The notes under the pieces are model-generated. The model worked only from the letters and a program-made list of their open reading frames with translations. It ran no database searches and had not been told where the DNA came from. From an uncultured Eubacteriales bacterium (GTDB lineage: Bacteria; Bacillota; Clostridia; Oscillospirales; Oscillospiraceae): 44,822 nucleotides of DNA. Shown here piece after piece: positions 37,914-44,822 of this stretch; the stretch's first letter is position 1, and every line of letters starts with the position of its first letter. The DNA is taken from positions 1 through 44,822 of the forward strand of contig USAC01000008.1 of NCBI GenBank assembly GCA_900552475.1. The letters are read 5' to 3'. The position numbers and the translations under genes were made by a program.

Positions 37914-40544
37914 TTACTGCGCGTCCTTGATCGCGGCCTGCGCGGCGGCGAGGCGGGCGATGGGGACACGGAACGGGGAGCAGGACACATAGTCCAGACC
38001 CACGCGGTGGCAGAACTCCACGCTGGAGGGGTCGCCGCCGTGCTCGCCGCAGATGCCGAGGTGCAGGTCAGGGCGCGTCGCGCGGCCGAGCTTGCAGGCC
38101 ATGTCCACGAGCTTACCGACGCCGGTCTGGTCGAGCTTGGCGAACGGGTCGTTCTCGTAGATCTTCTTGTCATAGTACGCGTCGAGGAACTTCCCGGCGT
38201 CGTCGCGGCTGAAGCCAAAGGTCATCTGGGTCAGGTCGTTCGTACCGAAGGAGAAGAACTCCGCCTCGGTCGCGATCTGATCGGCGGTCAGCGCCGCGCG
38301 CGGGATCTCGATCATCGTGCCGACCAGATACTTCATCTGCATACCGGCCGCGGCCAGCTCCTCGTCGGCGGTCTTGACGACGACATCCTTGACGTACTTG
38401 AGCTCCTTGACCTCGCCGACGAGCGGGATCATGATCTCGGGCACCATCGTCCACTCGGGGTGGCGCTTCTGGACGTTGATGGCGGCGCGGATGACGGCGC
38501 GGGTCTGCATGACGGCGATCTCCGGATAGGTGACGGCCAGACGGCAGCCGCGGTGACCCATCATGGGGTTGAACTCGTGCAGGGAGGCGATGATGGCCTT
38601 GATCTCGGCAACGGACTTGTTCATGTCCTTGGCGAGCAGCTCGATGTCGGCCTCCTCGGTCGGGACGAACTCATGCAGCGGCGGGTCGAGGAAGCGGATC
38701 GTAACGGGGCAGCCCTCCATGGCCTCATAGATACCCTCGAAGTCGCCCTGCTGCATGGGCAGGAGCTTCGCGAGCGCCTTTTCGCGCTGCTCGACGGTGT
38801 CGGAGCAGATCATCTCGCGAATGGCAGCGATGCGGTCGCCCTCAAAGAACATATGCTCGGTGCGGCACAGGCCGATGCCCTGCGCGCCCAGCTCGCGCGC
38901 CTTGGCGGCGTCGTGCGGGGTGTCGGCATTGGTACGGACCTTCAGGCGGCGGAACTTGTCGGCCCACGCCATGATGCGGCCGAAGTCGCCGCCGACGCTC
39001 GCGTCCACGGTGGGCATGGCGCCGTCGTAGATATTGCCGGTGGAGCCGTCCAGGCTCAGCCAGTCGCCCTCGTGATACGTTTTCCCGGCGAGGGTGAACT
39101 GCTTGTTGGCCTCGTCCATGTTGATCGCGCCGCAGCCGGAGACGCAGCACTTGCCCATGCCGCGGGCCACGACGGCCGCGTGGGAGGTCATGCCGCCGCG
39201 GACGGTCAGGATGCCCTGCGCGGCCTTCATGCCCTCGATGTCCTCGGGGGACGTCTCGAGACGGACGAGCACGACCTTCTCGCCGCGGTTTGCCCACTGC
39301 TTGGCGTCCTCAGCGGTGAAGACGATCTTGCCGCAGGCGGCGCCGGGGGAGGCGGGGAGCGCCTTGCCGGCGGGGGCAGCCTTCTTGAGCGCGGCGGGGT
39401 CAAACTGCGGGTGCAGGAGCGTGTCGAGGTTGCGCGGGTCGATCATGGCGACAGCCTCCTGCTCGGAGATCATGCCCTCGTCGACGAGGTCGCAGGCGAT
39501 CTTCAGCGCGGCGGGCGCGGTGCGCTTGCCGTTGCGGCACTGGAGCATGTAGAGCTTGCCGTGCTCGACGGTGAACTCCATGTCCTGCATGTCGCGGTAG
39601 TGATTCTCGAGGATGTCGCAGACCTTGACGAAGTCGGCATACGCCTCGGGGAACTTCTCGGCCATCTCGGCGATGGGCATCGGGGTGCGCACGCCCGCGA
39701 CGACGTCCTCGCCCTGTGCGTTCGTCAGGAACTCGCCCATGAGCTTCTTCTCGCCGGTGGCGGGGTTGCGGGTGAAGGCGACGCCGGTGCCGCAGTCATC
39801 GCCCATGTTGCCGAAAGCCATGGACTGGACGTTGACGGCCGTACCCCAGGAGTAGGGGATGTCGTTGTCGCGGCGGTAGACGTTCGCGCGCGGGTTATCC
39901 CAGGAGCGGAACACGGCCTTGATCGCGCCGACGAGCTGCTCTTTCGGGTCGGTGGGGAAGTCCTCGCCGATCTTGGACTTGTACTCGGCCTTGAACTGAC
40001 CAGCCAGCTCCTTGAGGTCCTCCGCCGTCAGCTCGACGTCCTGCGTCACGCCGCGGTCGGCCTTCATCTGGTCGATGAGCTGCTCGAAGTACTTCTTGCC
40101 GACCTCCATGACGACGTCGGAATACATCTGAATAAAGCGGCGGTAGCAGTCCCACGCCCAGCGGGGGTTATTCGACTTCTTGGCGATGACGTCGACGACC
40201 TCCTCGTTCAGGCCGAGGTTCAGGATCGTGTCCATCATGCCGGGCATGGACGCGCGGGCGCCGGAGCGCACGGAGACGAGCAGAGGATTCTCGAGGTCGC
40301 CGAACTTCTTGCCGGTGATCTGCTCCATCTTCTCGATATACTCCATGATCTCGGCCATGATCTCGGGGTTGATCTGGCGGCCGTCCTCATAGTACTGGGT
40401 GCAGGCCTCGGTCGTGATGGTAAAGCCCTGCGGGACGGGCAGGCCGATGTTGGTCATCTCCGCGAGGTTCGCGCCCTTGCCGCCCAGCAGCTCGCGCATC
40501 TTCGCGTTGCCCTCCGTGAAAAGATAGCAGAATTTTTTGCTCAT
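37914..40544 (-). CDS. ppdK: Pyruvate, phosphate dikinase
   Basis: 876 residues, normal length. N-terminal ATP-grasp domain (KFCYLFTEGNAKMRELLGGK, GANLAEMTNIGLPVPQGFTI, TGVAFTRNPATGEKKLMGEF), swivelling phosphohistidine domain with TVRGGMTSHAAVVARGMGKC (catalytic His), and the C-terminal TIM barrel for pyruvate/PEP (GIGLCRTEHMFF, FFSFGTNDLTQMTFGFSRDD, GICGEHGGDP). It interconverts pyruvate, ATP and Pi with PEP, AMP and PPi, acting in glycolysis or gluconeogenesis of anaerobes. ATG 40544 has SD GGAGGAAG. It has its own promoter with repeated TTGTACC motifs. Confidence 0.97.
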   Translation of the reverse strand: MSKKFCYLFTEGNAKMRELLGGKGANLAEMTNIGLPVPQGFTITTEACTQYYEDGRQINPEIMAEIMEYIEKMEQITGKKFGDLENPLLVSVRSGARASMPGMMDTILNLGLNEEVVDVIAKKSNNPRWAWDCYRRFIQMYSDVVMEVGKKYFEQLIDQMKADRGVTQDVELTAEDLKELAGQFKAEYKSKIGEDFPTDPKEQLVGAIKAVFRSWDNPRANVYRRDNDIPYSWGTAVNVQSMAFGNMGDDCGTGVAFTRNPATGEKKLMGEFLTNAQGEDVVAGVRTPMPIAEMAEKFPEAYADFVKVCDILENHYRDMQDMEFTVEHGKLYMLQCRNGKRTAPAALKIACDLVDEGMISEQEAVAMIDPRNLDTLLHPQFDPAALKKAAPAGKALPASPGAACGKIVFTAEDAKQWANRGEKVVLVRLETSPEDIEGMKAAQGILTVRGGMTSHAAVVARGMGKCCVSGCGAINMDEANKQFTLAGKTYHEGDWLSLDGSTGNIYDGAMPTVDASVGGDFGRIMAWADKFRRLKVRTNADTPHDAAKARELGAQGIGLCRTEHMFFEGDRIAAIREMICSDTVEQREKALAKLLPMQQGDFEGIYEAMEGCPVTIRFLDPPLHEFVPTEEADIELLAKDMNKSVAEIKAIIASLHEFNPMMGHRGCRLAVTYPEIAVMQTRAVIRAAINVQKRHPEWTMVPEIMIPLVGEVKELKYVKDVVVKTADEELAAAGMQMKYLVGTMIEIPRAALTADQIATEAEFFSFGTNDLTQMTFGFSRDDAGKFLDAYYDKKIYENDPFAKLDQTGVGKLVDMACKLGRATRPDLHLGICGEHGGDPSSVEFCHRVGLDYVSCSPFRVPIARLAAAQAAIKDAQ

Positions 40545-40591
40545 GATGCTTCCTCCATATCTAAATATCAATGATTGCCGACTCCGTTTAC

Positions 40592-40633
40592 TTGTACCAA
40601 ACAATACAGGTTGTACCGAACGATTGGTATCAT
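40592..40633 (-). promoter_or_regulatory. Putative operator repeats in the ppdK leader
   Basis: Minus strand GGTACAA occurs at 40617-40611 and 40598-40592 (19 bp apart), and a related TGATACCAAT lies next to the -10. Together they form TACC-N8-GGTA palindromes. Regulator unknown. Confidence 0.4.
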
Positions 40634-40634
40634 T

Positions 40635-40663
40635 ATTATAGGCACATCGGCCGGCAAAATCAA
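40635..40663 (-). promoter_or_regulatory. ppdK promoter
   Basis: TTGATT (40663-40658), 17-bp spacer, TATAAT (40640-40635). Confidence 0.8.
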
Positions 40664-40761
40664 CCCCTTTCCTTAATTTTTTTAATTTCTGCCATCAATT
40701 TTTATTAATACTGCATAAGAGGCGCGGCGGACGATTTCCTGAAAAAGGATCGCTTCATGCC

Positions 40762-40791
40762 TTGCGGGCGGGGCGGCGTTTGTGTTATACT
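40762..40791 (+). promoter_or_regulatory. holB-ricT operon promoter
   Basis: TTGCGG (40762-40767), 18-bp spacer, TATACT (40786-40791). Confidence 0.5.
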
Positions 40792-40837
40792 ATTGGATGG
40801 TTTTATATGCGCACACGAAGGAGGCAGCGACAGCAGC

Positions 40838-41701
40838 ATGGCACAGTCCATTTTACCGGAAAACAGCACACTGGCCCGGCAGATCCGCACGGCGGCCGGA
40901 CACGGCGCGCTGAGCCATGCCGTCATCCTCTCCGGCGAGGGCGACCGCGCGGCCGCCGCGCGCTATCTTGCCGCGGCATACGTCTGCCGCGAAAGTGAGC
41001 GCCCCTGCCTGCGCTGCGCTGCCTGCCGCAAGGTGCTCGAGGATATCCACCCCGACGTGCGCTGGATCGCCGACATGGAGCGGCGCGAGCTCCCGGTCGA
41101 GACGCTGCGCGAGCTGCGCAGGGACGTGTATATCCGCCCGAACGAGGGCGAGCGGAAGGTCTACATCTTCTCCGACTGCGGCCAACTCAACGAGCGCGAT
41201 CAGAACGTGCTCCTCAAGATCGTGGAGGAGGGGCCGCCCTACGCGGCGTTTCTCTTCTGCACGGAGACGTCGGCGGCGCTGCTCGAGACAATCCGCTCAC
41301 GCTGCGTGGAGTGGAAGCTCCGCGGCAGCGGCGAGGTCGCGCTCTCCGGGCGCGCGCTGGAGCTGTGCCGCGTGCTCGCGGGCGGCTCCGCCTTTGAAGC
41401 GGCGGCGCATCTGGCAAAGCTCGAGAGCCGCCGTCTCACCCGGGAGCAGCTGCAGGAGCTGCTCGAACAGGTCTGGTACGTCACCGTACAGGCCATGAAG
41501 CCCGCCGCGCTGCGCCCGGTAGAGGAGAGCTGTGCCGAGGCGGCGCGCGCCATGCGCAAAGCCCTCGGCCAGAAGCGCCTTGCGCAGCTGGCGCAGCTGC
41601 TGCGCCGCTATGCCGGCGAATGCCGCTTCAACGTCGGCGTGGGGCATGTGCTCGGCGCCCTCGCGGCCTCCTGCGAACAGATTTTTCCACCCGTAAGATA
41701 A
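40838..41701 (+). CDS. holB: DNA polymerase III delta' subunit (clamp loader)
   Basis: 287 residues. The AAA+ core has a zinc module CLRCAACRKVLEDIHPDVRW and the conserved ETLRELRRDVYIRPNEGERK, then FSDCGQLNERDQNVLLKIVE and LLETIRSRCVEWKL. The P-loop is degenerate (SGEGDRAAAARY), as expected for delta', which does not bind ATP productively. It is a fixed part of the clamp loader. ATG 40838 lies 15 nt after AAGGAGG, a long spacing, but no other in-frame start is better. Cotranscribed with ricT (16-bp gap). Confidence 0.88.
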   Translation: MAQSILPENSTLARQIRTAAGHGALSHAVILSGEGDRAAAARYLAAAYVCRESERPCLRCAACRKVLEDIHPDVRWIADMERRELPVETLRELRRDVYIRPNEGERKVYIFSDCGQLNERDQNVLLKIVEEGPPYAAFLFCTETSAALLETIRSRCVEWKLRGSGEVALSGRALELCRVLAGGSAFEAAAHLAKLESRRLTREQLQELLEQVWYVTVQAMKPAALRPVEESCAEAARAMRKALGQKRLAQLAQLLRRYAGECRFNVGVGHVLGALAASCEQIFPPVR

Positions 41702-41717
41702 AAAGGAGTGATTCCTT

Positions 41718-43055
41718 ATGACAAACGTCATCAGCGTCCGCTTCCGCGGCGGATGCAAAACCTACTACTTTGACCCCCGCGAGCTGACCGTGCAGGACGG
41801 GGACGATGTCATCGTCGAGACGAACCAGGGGCTTGAGTTTGTCCACTGCACGCAGGGCAACCATCCCGTGGCCGACTCGATGGTCGTCCAGCCGCTGCGC
41901 CCGGTGCTGCGCCTTGCGACGGAGAACGACCGCCGCACGGCCCAGCTCTGCCGCCAGAAGGAAAAGGACGCCTTCCGCATCTGCCAGAAGAAGATCGCCG
42001 AGCACAAGCTCGAGATGAAGCTCGTGCGCGTGGAGTGTAACTTCGACAGCAGCAAGATTCTCTTCTTCTTCACCGCAGACGGGCGCGTCGACTTCCGCGA
42101 GCTGGTGAAGGACCTCGCGTCCGTGTTCCGCGCGCGCATCGAGCTGCGCCAGATCGGCGTGCGCGACGAGGCGAAGATGCTCGGCGGTCTCGGCATCTGC
42201 GGCCGTCCGTTCTGCTGCAGCCAGTTCATGGAGGACTTCGTCCCCGTATCCATCAAGATGGCCAAGACGCAGAGTCTTTCGCTCAACCCCACGAAGATCT
42301 CCGGCACCTGCGGGCGGCTGATGTGCTGCCTGAAGTATGAGCAGGCCGCCTATGAGGAGGCGCTCAAGCACCTGCCGAAGAACGACTCCTTCGTCCAGAC
42401 GCCCGACGGCCCCGGCAACGTCAGCGACGTGAACGTGCTCAAGGAGACGGTGCACGTCCGTCTCGACGAGAAGCCGGACAGCCCCAAGTGCTACCACAAC
42501 TGCGAGGTCTGCGTGCTGCGCAACGGCAAGGGCAGCCGCGACGGCATCGAGGTGCCCGCCGAGCGCCCCGCGCGCTACGTTGATGAGCAGGACGAGGAGT
42601 TCCCGACGCCGACGCTCCTGTCCGACTTCACGCCCGCCGACCTCCCCGCGCAGCCGCGCACGTCCGGAAGCGCCGCAGGCTCCGACGAGCAGAAGCGCCG
42701 CCGCAGCCGCCGCGGACGCGGGCGCGGCGCAAAGCCCGAGGGCGCGGCCAAGCCCGCCGAGAACGCCCCGCAGCAGCCCGCCGAGCCGCGCCGCAGACCT
42801 GACGCGCAGGAGCAGCCGAAGTCCGAGGGCAGAAGCAGCCGCCGCGGACGCTCCAGACGCCGCAGCGGCGGCGAGGGCGCGGCCAGACCCGCCGCGCAGC
42901 CGCAGCAAAAGTCCCCGCAGCCCAAGCAGCCGCGGCCGCAGAGGACCGCCCCGCAGGCCGAGGCCGCCGGTGAGCAGACCGCGCGCAAAAAGCCGCGCCA
43001 CCGCGGCGGACGCCGCCACACGCGCCGCCCCGACGCTCCCAAGACGGAGGAATAA
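41718..43055 (+). CDS. ricT: RicT/YaaT, PSP1-domain protein with long basic tail
   Basis: 445 residues. The PSP1 domain (1-270) has FRGGCKTYYFDPRELTVQDG, AKMLGGLGICGRPFCCSQFM and ISGTCGRLMCCLKYEQAAYE; the clustered cysteines bind Fe-S clusters in the RicA-RicF-RicT (Y-) complex, which stimulates RNase Y processing and sporulation in Bacillus. Residues 310-445 are a low-complexity Arg/Ser/Ala/Pro/Gln tail with repeated RRSRRGRGRG-type blocks, absent from Bacillus RicT and likely disordered and RNA-binding (inference). It follows holB, the normal Firmicute order. Confidence 0.92.
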   Translation: MTNVISVRFRGGCKTYYFDPRELTVQDGDDVIVETNQGLEFVHCTQGNHPVADSMVVQPLRPVLRLATENDRRTAQLCRQKEKDAFRICQKKIAEHKLEMKLVRVECNFDSSKILFFFTADGRVDFRELVKDLASVFRARIELRQIGVRDEAKMLGGLGICGRPFCCSQFMEDFVPVSIKMAKTQSLSLNPTKISGTCGRLMCCLKYEQAAYEEALKHLPKNDSFVQTPDGPGNVSDVNVLKETVHVRLDEKPDSPKCYHNCEVCVLRNGKGSRDGIEVPAERPARYVDEQDEEFPTPTLLSDFTPADLPAQPRTSGSAAGSDEQKRRRSRRGRGRGAKPEGAAKPAENAPQQPAEPRRRPDAQEQPKSEGRSSRRGRSRRRSGGEGAARPAAQPQQKSPQPKQPRPQRTAPQAEAAGEQTARKKPRHRGGRRHTRRPDAPKTEE

Positions 43056-43061
43056 CCGCGC

Positions 43062-43907
43062 ATGGGAAAATTTGACGGCGTTCTGATCGCCAGCGATTTC
43101 GACAACACCATCGTCTATACCGAGGATGCCCTCTACGCCGGAGCGCCCACGCCGGATATCTCGCCGGAAAACCGCGCGGCCATCGAGCACTTCATGGCCG
43201 GGGGCGGCACGTTCTGCGTCGCGACGGGGCGCGCCAAGCCCAGCTTCGAACCGATCCGCCGCCGGATCCCCTCGAACGGGCCGACGATTCTCTTCAACGG
43301 CGCGGCCATCTACGACTTCCGCGCGGAGAAGTATCTCTGCACGGCGTTTCTGCCGGAGACGGTGCGCGGGCATCTCGCCCCGCTCGCCGCGCGCTTCCCG
43401 CAGATCGGCGTGGAGCTGTATCACGACGACAACTCCATCCATGCCCTCCACGCAAACGACGTCACGCGCCGCCACATGCACCTGACGCACGCGCCCTCCA
43501 TCGCGATTGACGCCGTGGAGGAGGCCCCCTCGCCGATCAGCAAGGTGGTCTTTTCCGCCCCGGAGGAGCAGATGCACGCGCTGTATGCGTATGTGCAGAC
43601 GCTGCCGTGGTTCGGCGAATACGAGATCGTCCAGAGCAGTCCGCTGCTCATGGAGCTGACAGTGCGCGGCGCAAACAAGGGCGGCATGGCCGCGCGGCTC
43701 ATCGAGCTGCTGCACATCGCGCCCGAAAACTTCTACTGCATCGGCGACCACGCGAACGACATCCCGATGCTGCGTCTGGCGCACATCCCGTTCGCCCCCG
43801 CCAACGCCATCGCCCCGGTGCGGCAGGTGCCCGGCATCCGGGTTTTACCGGACTGCCGCGAAAATGCCCTCGCCGAGATGATCCGCCAGCTGGGAGAACT
43901 CTACTAA
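43062..43907 (+). CDS. HAD-superfamily (Cof-type) phosphatase
   Basis: 281 residues. Motif I ASDFDNTIVY (DxDxT-like, nucleophile Asp near 11), motif II FCVATGRAKPSF, and motifs III-IV in VRGANKGGMAARLIELL and YCIGDHANDIPMLRLA; between them lies a type IIB cap. Cof-type HADs dephosphorylate sugar phosphates, nucleotides or cofactors; the substrate is unknown. ATG 43062 lies six bases after the ricT stop, so it is probably in the same operon. The variant DFDNT has Asn in place of the more common Gly. Confidence 0.9.
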   Translation: MGKFDGVLIASDFDNTIVYTEDALYAGAPTPDISPENRAAIEHFMAGGGTFCVATGRAKPSFEPIRRRIPSNGPTILFNGAAIYDFRAEKYLCTAFLPETVRGHLAPLAARFPQIGVELYHDDNSIHALHANDVTRRHMHLTHAPSIAIDAVEEAPSPISKVVFSAPEEQMHALYAYVQTLPWFGEYEIVQSSPLLMELTVRGANKGGMAARLIELLHIAPENFYCIGDHANDIPMLRLAHIPFAPANAIAPVRQVPGIRVLPDCRENALAEMIRQLGELY

Positions 43908-43914
43908 ATGCATC

Positions 43915-43945
43915 TGCCCCGAAAGGTCAAGGACCTTTCGGGGCA
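43915..43945 (+). terminator. Hairpin after the HAD gene
   Basis: A perfect 14-bp stem TGCCCCGAAAGGTC / GACCTTTCGGGGCA, with no T-run. Likely an inefficient terminator or processing stem. Confidence 0.45.
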
Positions 43946-43994
43946 ATACGTCTCGCTTCCGGCGCGGAAACACCGCCGGAAGCAAAAGCTCTTG

Positions 43995-44023
43995 TTGACA
44001 AACCCGCGGCGCGGCGATACAAT
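43995..44023 (+). promoter_or_regulatory. metG T-box promoter
   Basis: TTGACA (43995-44000), 17-bp spacer, TACAAT (44018-44023). Confidence 0.85.
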
Positions 44024-44029
44024 AAAAAG

Positions 44030-44316
44030 ACAATCGTGCATAGGATAAAGGCAATGATGGGAAGAGTACCCGTTTTCGGCCCGCGAAAGAGAGTCCGGCA
44101 GAGGTGAGAGCGGACGCGGCGCCGCGCGGCGAACATGGCCCCGGAGCCGCCCGGCTGAGCAGGGGAGCTGTCAGGCCGGGACGGGCGCGCCCGTGACAGC
44201 GCGCGGGTGTGACGGCACCCGGCAAGGCATCCCGCCGCGAGACGGGGCGCGAAGCAAGGTGGTACCGCGGTGTGTCTGCATCGCCCTTGGCAAATTGGCC
44301 GGGGGCGTTTTTTTGC
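44030..44316 (+). ncRNA. T-box riboswitch (tRNA-Met sensing) upstream of metG
   Basis: Stem I carries GGGAAGAGTACC (AGTA-type bulge, about 44059-44070); a candidate specifier is ATG (44135-44137) in GAACATGGCC. The conserved T-box AAGGTGGTACCGCGG is at 44256-44270, and a terminator stem CGCCC..GGGCG with seven T follows (to 44314). Uncharged tRNA-Met should stabilise the antiterminator and allow metG expression. The family call is secure from the T-box sequence; the specifier position is inferred. Confidence 0.92.
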
Positions 44317-44402
44317 GCCCGCGGGTATCAGGATGCACGCAGCAGCGGAAACTATTTTAAGCCGTCCTTCCATTCGGGGCGGCGGAAAAGGAGATTTGTC
44401 CC

Positions 44403-44822
44403 ATGGAAACGAAACAGAAGTATTATGTCACGACGCCGATCTACTATCCCTCGGATAAGCTGCACATCGGCCACACCTACTGCACCGTCGCGGCAGACAC
44501 GTTGGCCCGCTACAAGCGCCTGCAGGGCTACGACGTCATGTTCCTGACCGGCACCGACGAGCACGGCCAGAAGATCGAGACGAAGGCCGAGGAGGCCGGC
44601 GTCACGCCGAAGGAGTTCGTCGACCGTATCGTCGCCGGCCCGCGCGGCGTGCTGGATCTGTGGAAGCTGATGAACATCTCGAACGACCGCTTCGTGCGCA
44701 CGACGGATGCGTATCACGTCAAGACGATTCAGACCGTTTTCCGCAAGATGTACGAAAAGGGCGATATCTACAAGGGCACCTATAAGGGCAAGTACTGCAC
44801 CCCCTGCGAGAGCTTCTGGACG
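44403..44822 (+). CDS. metG: Methionyl-tRNA synthetase (5' part, runs off the window)
   Basis: 140 codons visible. It starts METKQKYYVTTPIYYPSDKL with the HIGH motif in HIGHTYCTVAADTLARYK, then LTGTDEHGQKIETKAEEAG and the first Cys pair YCTPCESFW of the connective zinc region. It charges tRNA-Met with methionine. ATG 44403 has SD AAAAGGAG. Controlled by the T-box upstream. The KMSKS loop and C-terminus lie beyond the window. Confidence 0.97.
   Translation, partial: METKQKYYVTTPIYYPSDKLHIGHTYCTVAADTLARYKRLQGYDVMFLTGTDEHGQKIETKAEEAGVTPKEFVDRIVAGPRGVLDLWKLMNISNDRFVRTTDAYHVKTIQTVFRKMYEKGDIYKGTYKGKYCTPCESFWT

Noticed and set aside
36369..40574. 1401-codon plus-strand frame across tatD, xth and ppdK
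   Set aside because: It spans several confidently assigned minus-strand genes and has repetitive low-complexity composition; it is an artefact of high GC.
1..44822. CRISPR arrays, tRNA or rRNA genes, intact insertion sequences
   Set aside because: No regularly spaced direct repeats, no cloverleaf-like sequence and no transposase frame were recognised on either strand.

Overview
The window looks like chromosome from a GC-rich, low-oxygen, endospore-forming member of the Clostridia, most likely Oscillospiraceae-like. The evidence is spoIIE and gpr (sporulation and germination), butyrate kinase and pyruvate phosphate dikinase (fermentative, PPi-based metabolism), a CIRCE-controlled groESL operon, a T-box on metG, the Firmicute order rimP-nusA-ylxR-ylxQ-infB-rbfA-nrnA-truB-ribF, and strong AAGGAGG ribosome binding sites with several TTG starts. 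Species assignment is inference. Most of the window is housekeeping, but small decayed accessory pieces and dispersed intergenic repeats sit between the core operons.

Layout. 1-760: intergenic repeats, terminators and a small XRE regulator with two putative operator repeats. 760-2548 (minus): an SPFH/band-7 protein and its NfeD partner, the latter fused to an N-terminal HTH. 2790-4987 (plus): a THUMP RNA methyltransferase and a diacylglycerol-kinase-like lipid kinase. 5026-7350 (plus): CIRCE-groES-groEL. 7356-11617 (minus): a MATE remnant, then metNIQ followed by an ornithine-cyclodeaminase-family gene. 11722-15615: a peptidase-like remnant, an iron alcohol dehydrogenase, a LysR remnant, pssA, and a divergent hxlR/lysE pair. 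15696-18199 (minus): a small membrane protein and spoIIE. 18196-26602 (minus): the nusA-infB translation/transcription operon. 26716-30870: Na/Pi cotransporter, a second MATE remnant, and a gntR-ABC operon. 31033-32823 (plus): queT, then rpsF-ssb-rpsR. 32839-34206: gpr (minus) and rpsT (plus). 34515-35735: buk. 35734-37592 (minus): xth-abm-tatD. 37914-40663 (minus): ppdK. 40762-43907 (plus): holB-ricT-HAD. 43995-44822: T-box and the start of metG.

Most notable observation. Upstream of metNIQ lies an unlisted 40-codon reading frame (11404-11526, minus) with a good ribosome binding site. Eight of residues 8-21 are methionine (MMCMYMDMAMPMPM). It sits between a strong promoter (11588-11617) and an intrinsic terminator (11325-11357) just before metN. 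This is the layout of a ribosome-mediated attenuator, here apparently tuned to methionine and used for a methionine importer. metG in the same window has a classical T-box with an ATG specifier candidate, so the organism appears to sense methionine charging in two different ways.

Other points of interest: the HTH-NfeD fusion carries an internal ribosome binding site and ATG that would also make a free NfeD; the 3' end of infB is duplicated around a 168-bp insert like an attachment-site scar; a roughly 195-bp repeat family has three full and three partial copies; a possible 12-bp-spaced operator lies between hxlR and lysE; a GntR operator overlaps its own promoter; and intrinsic terminators precede rimP and rbfA.
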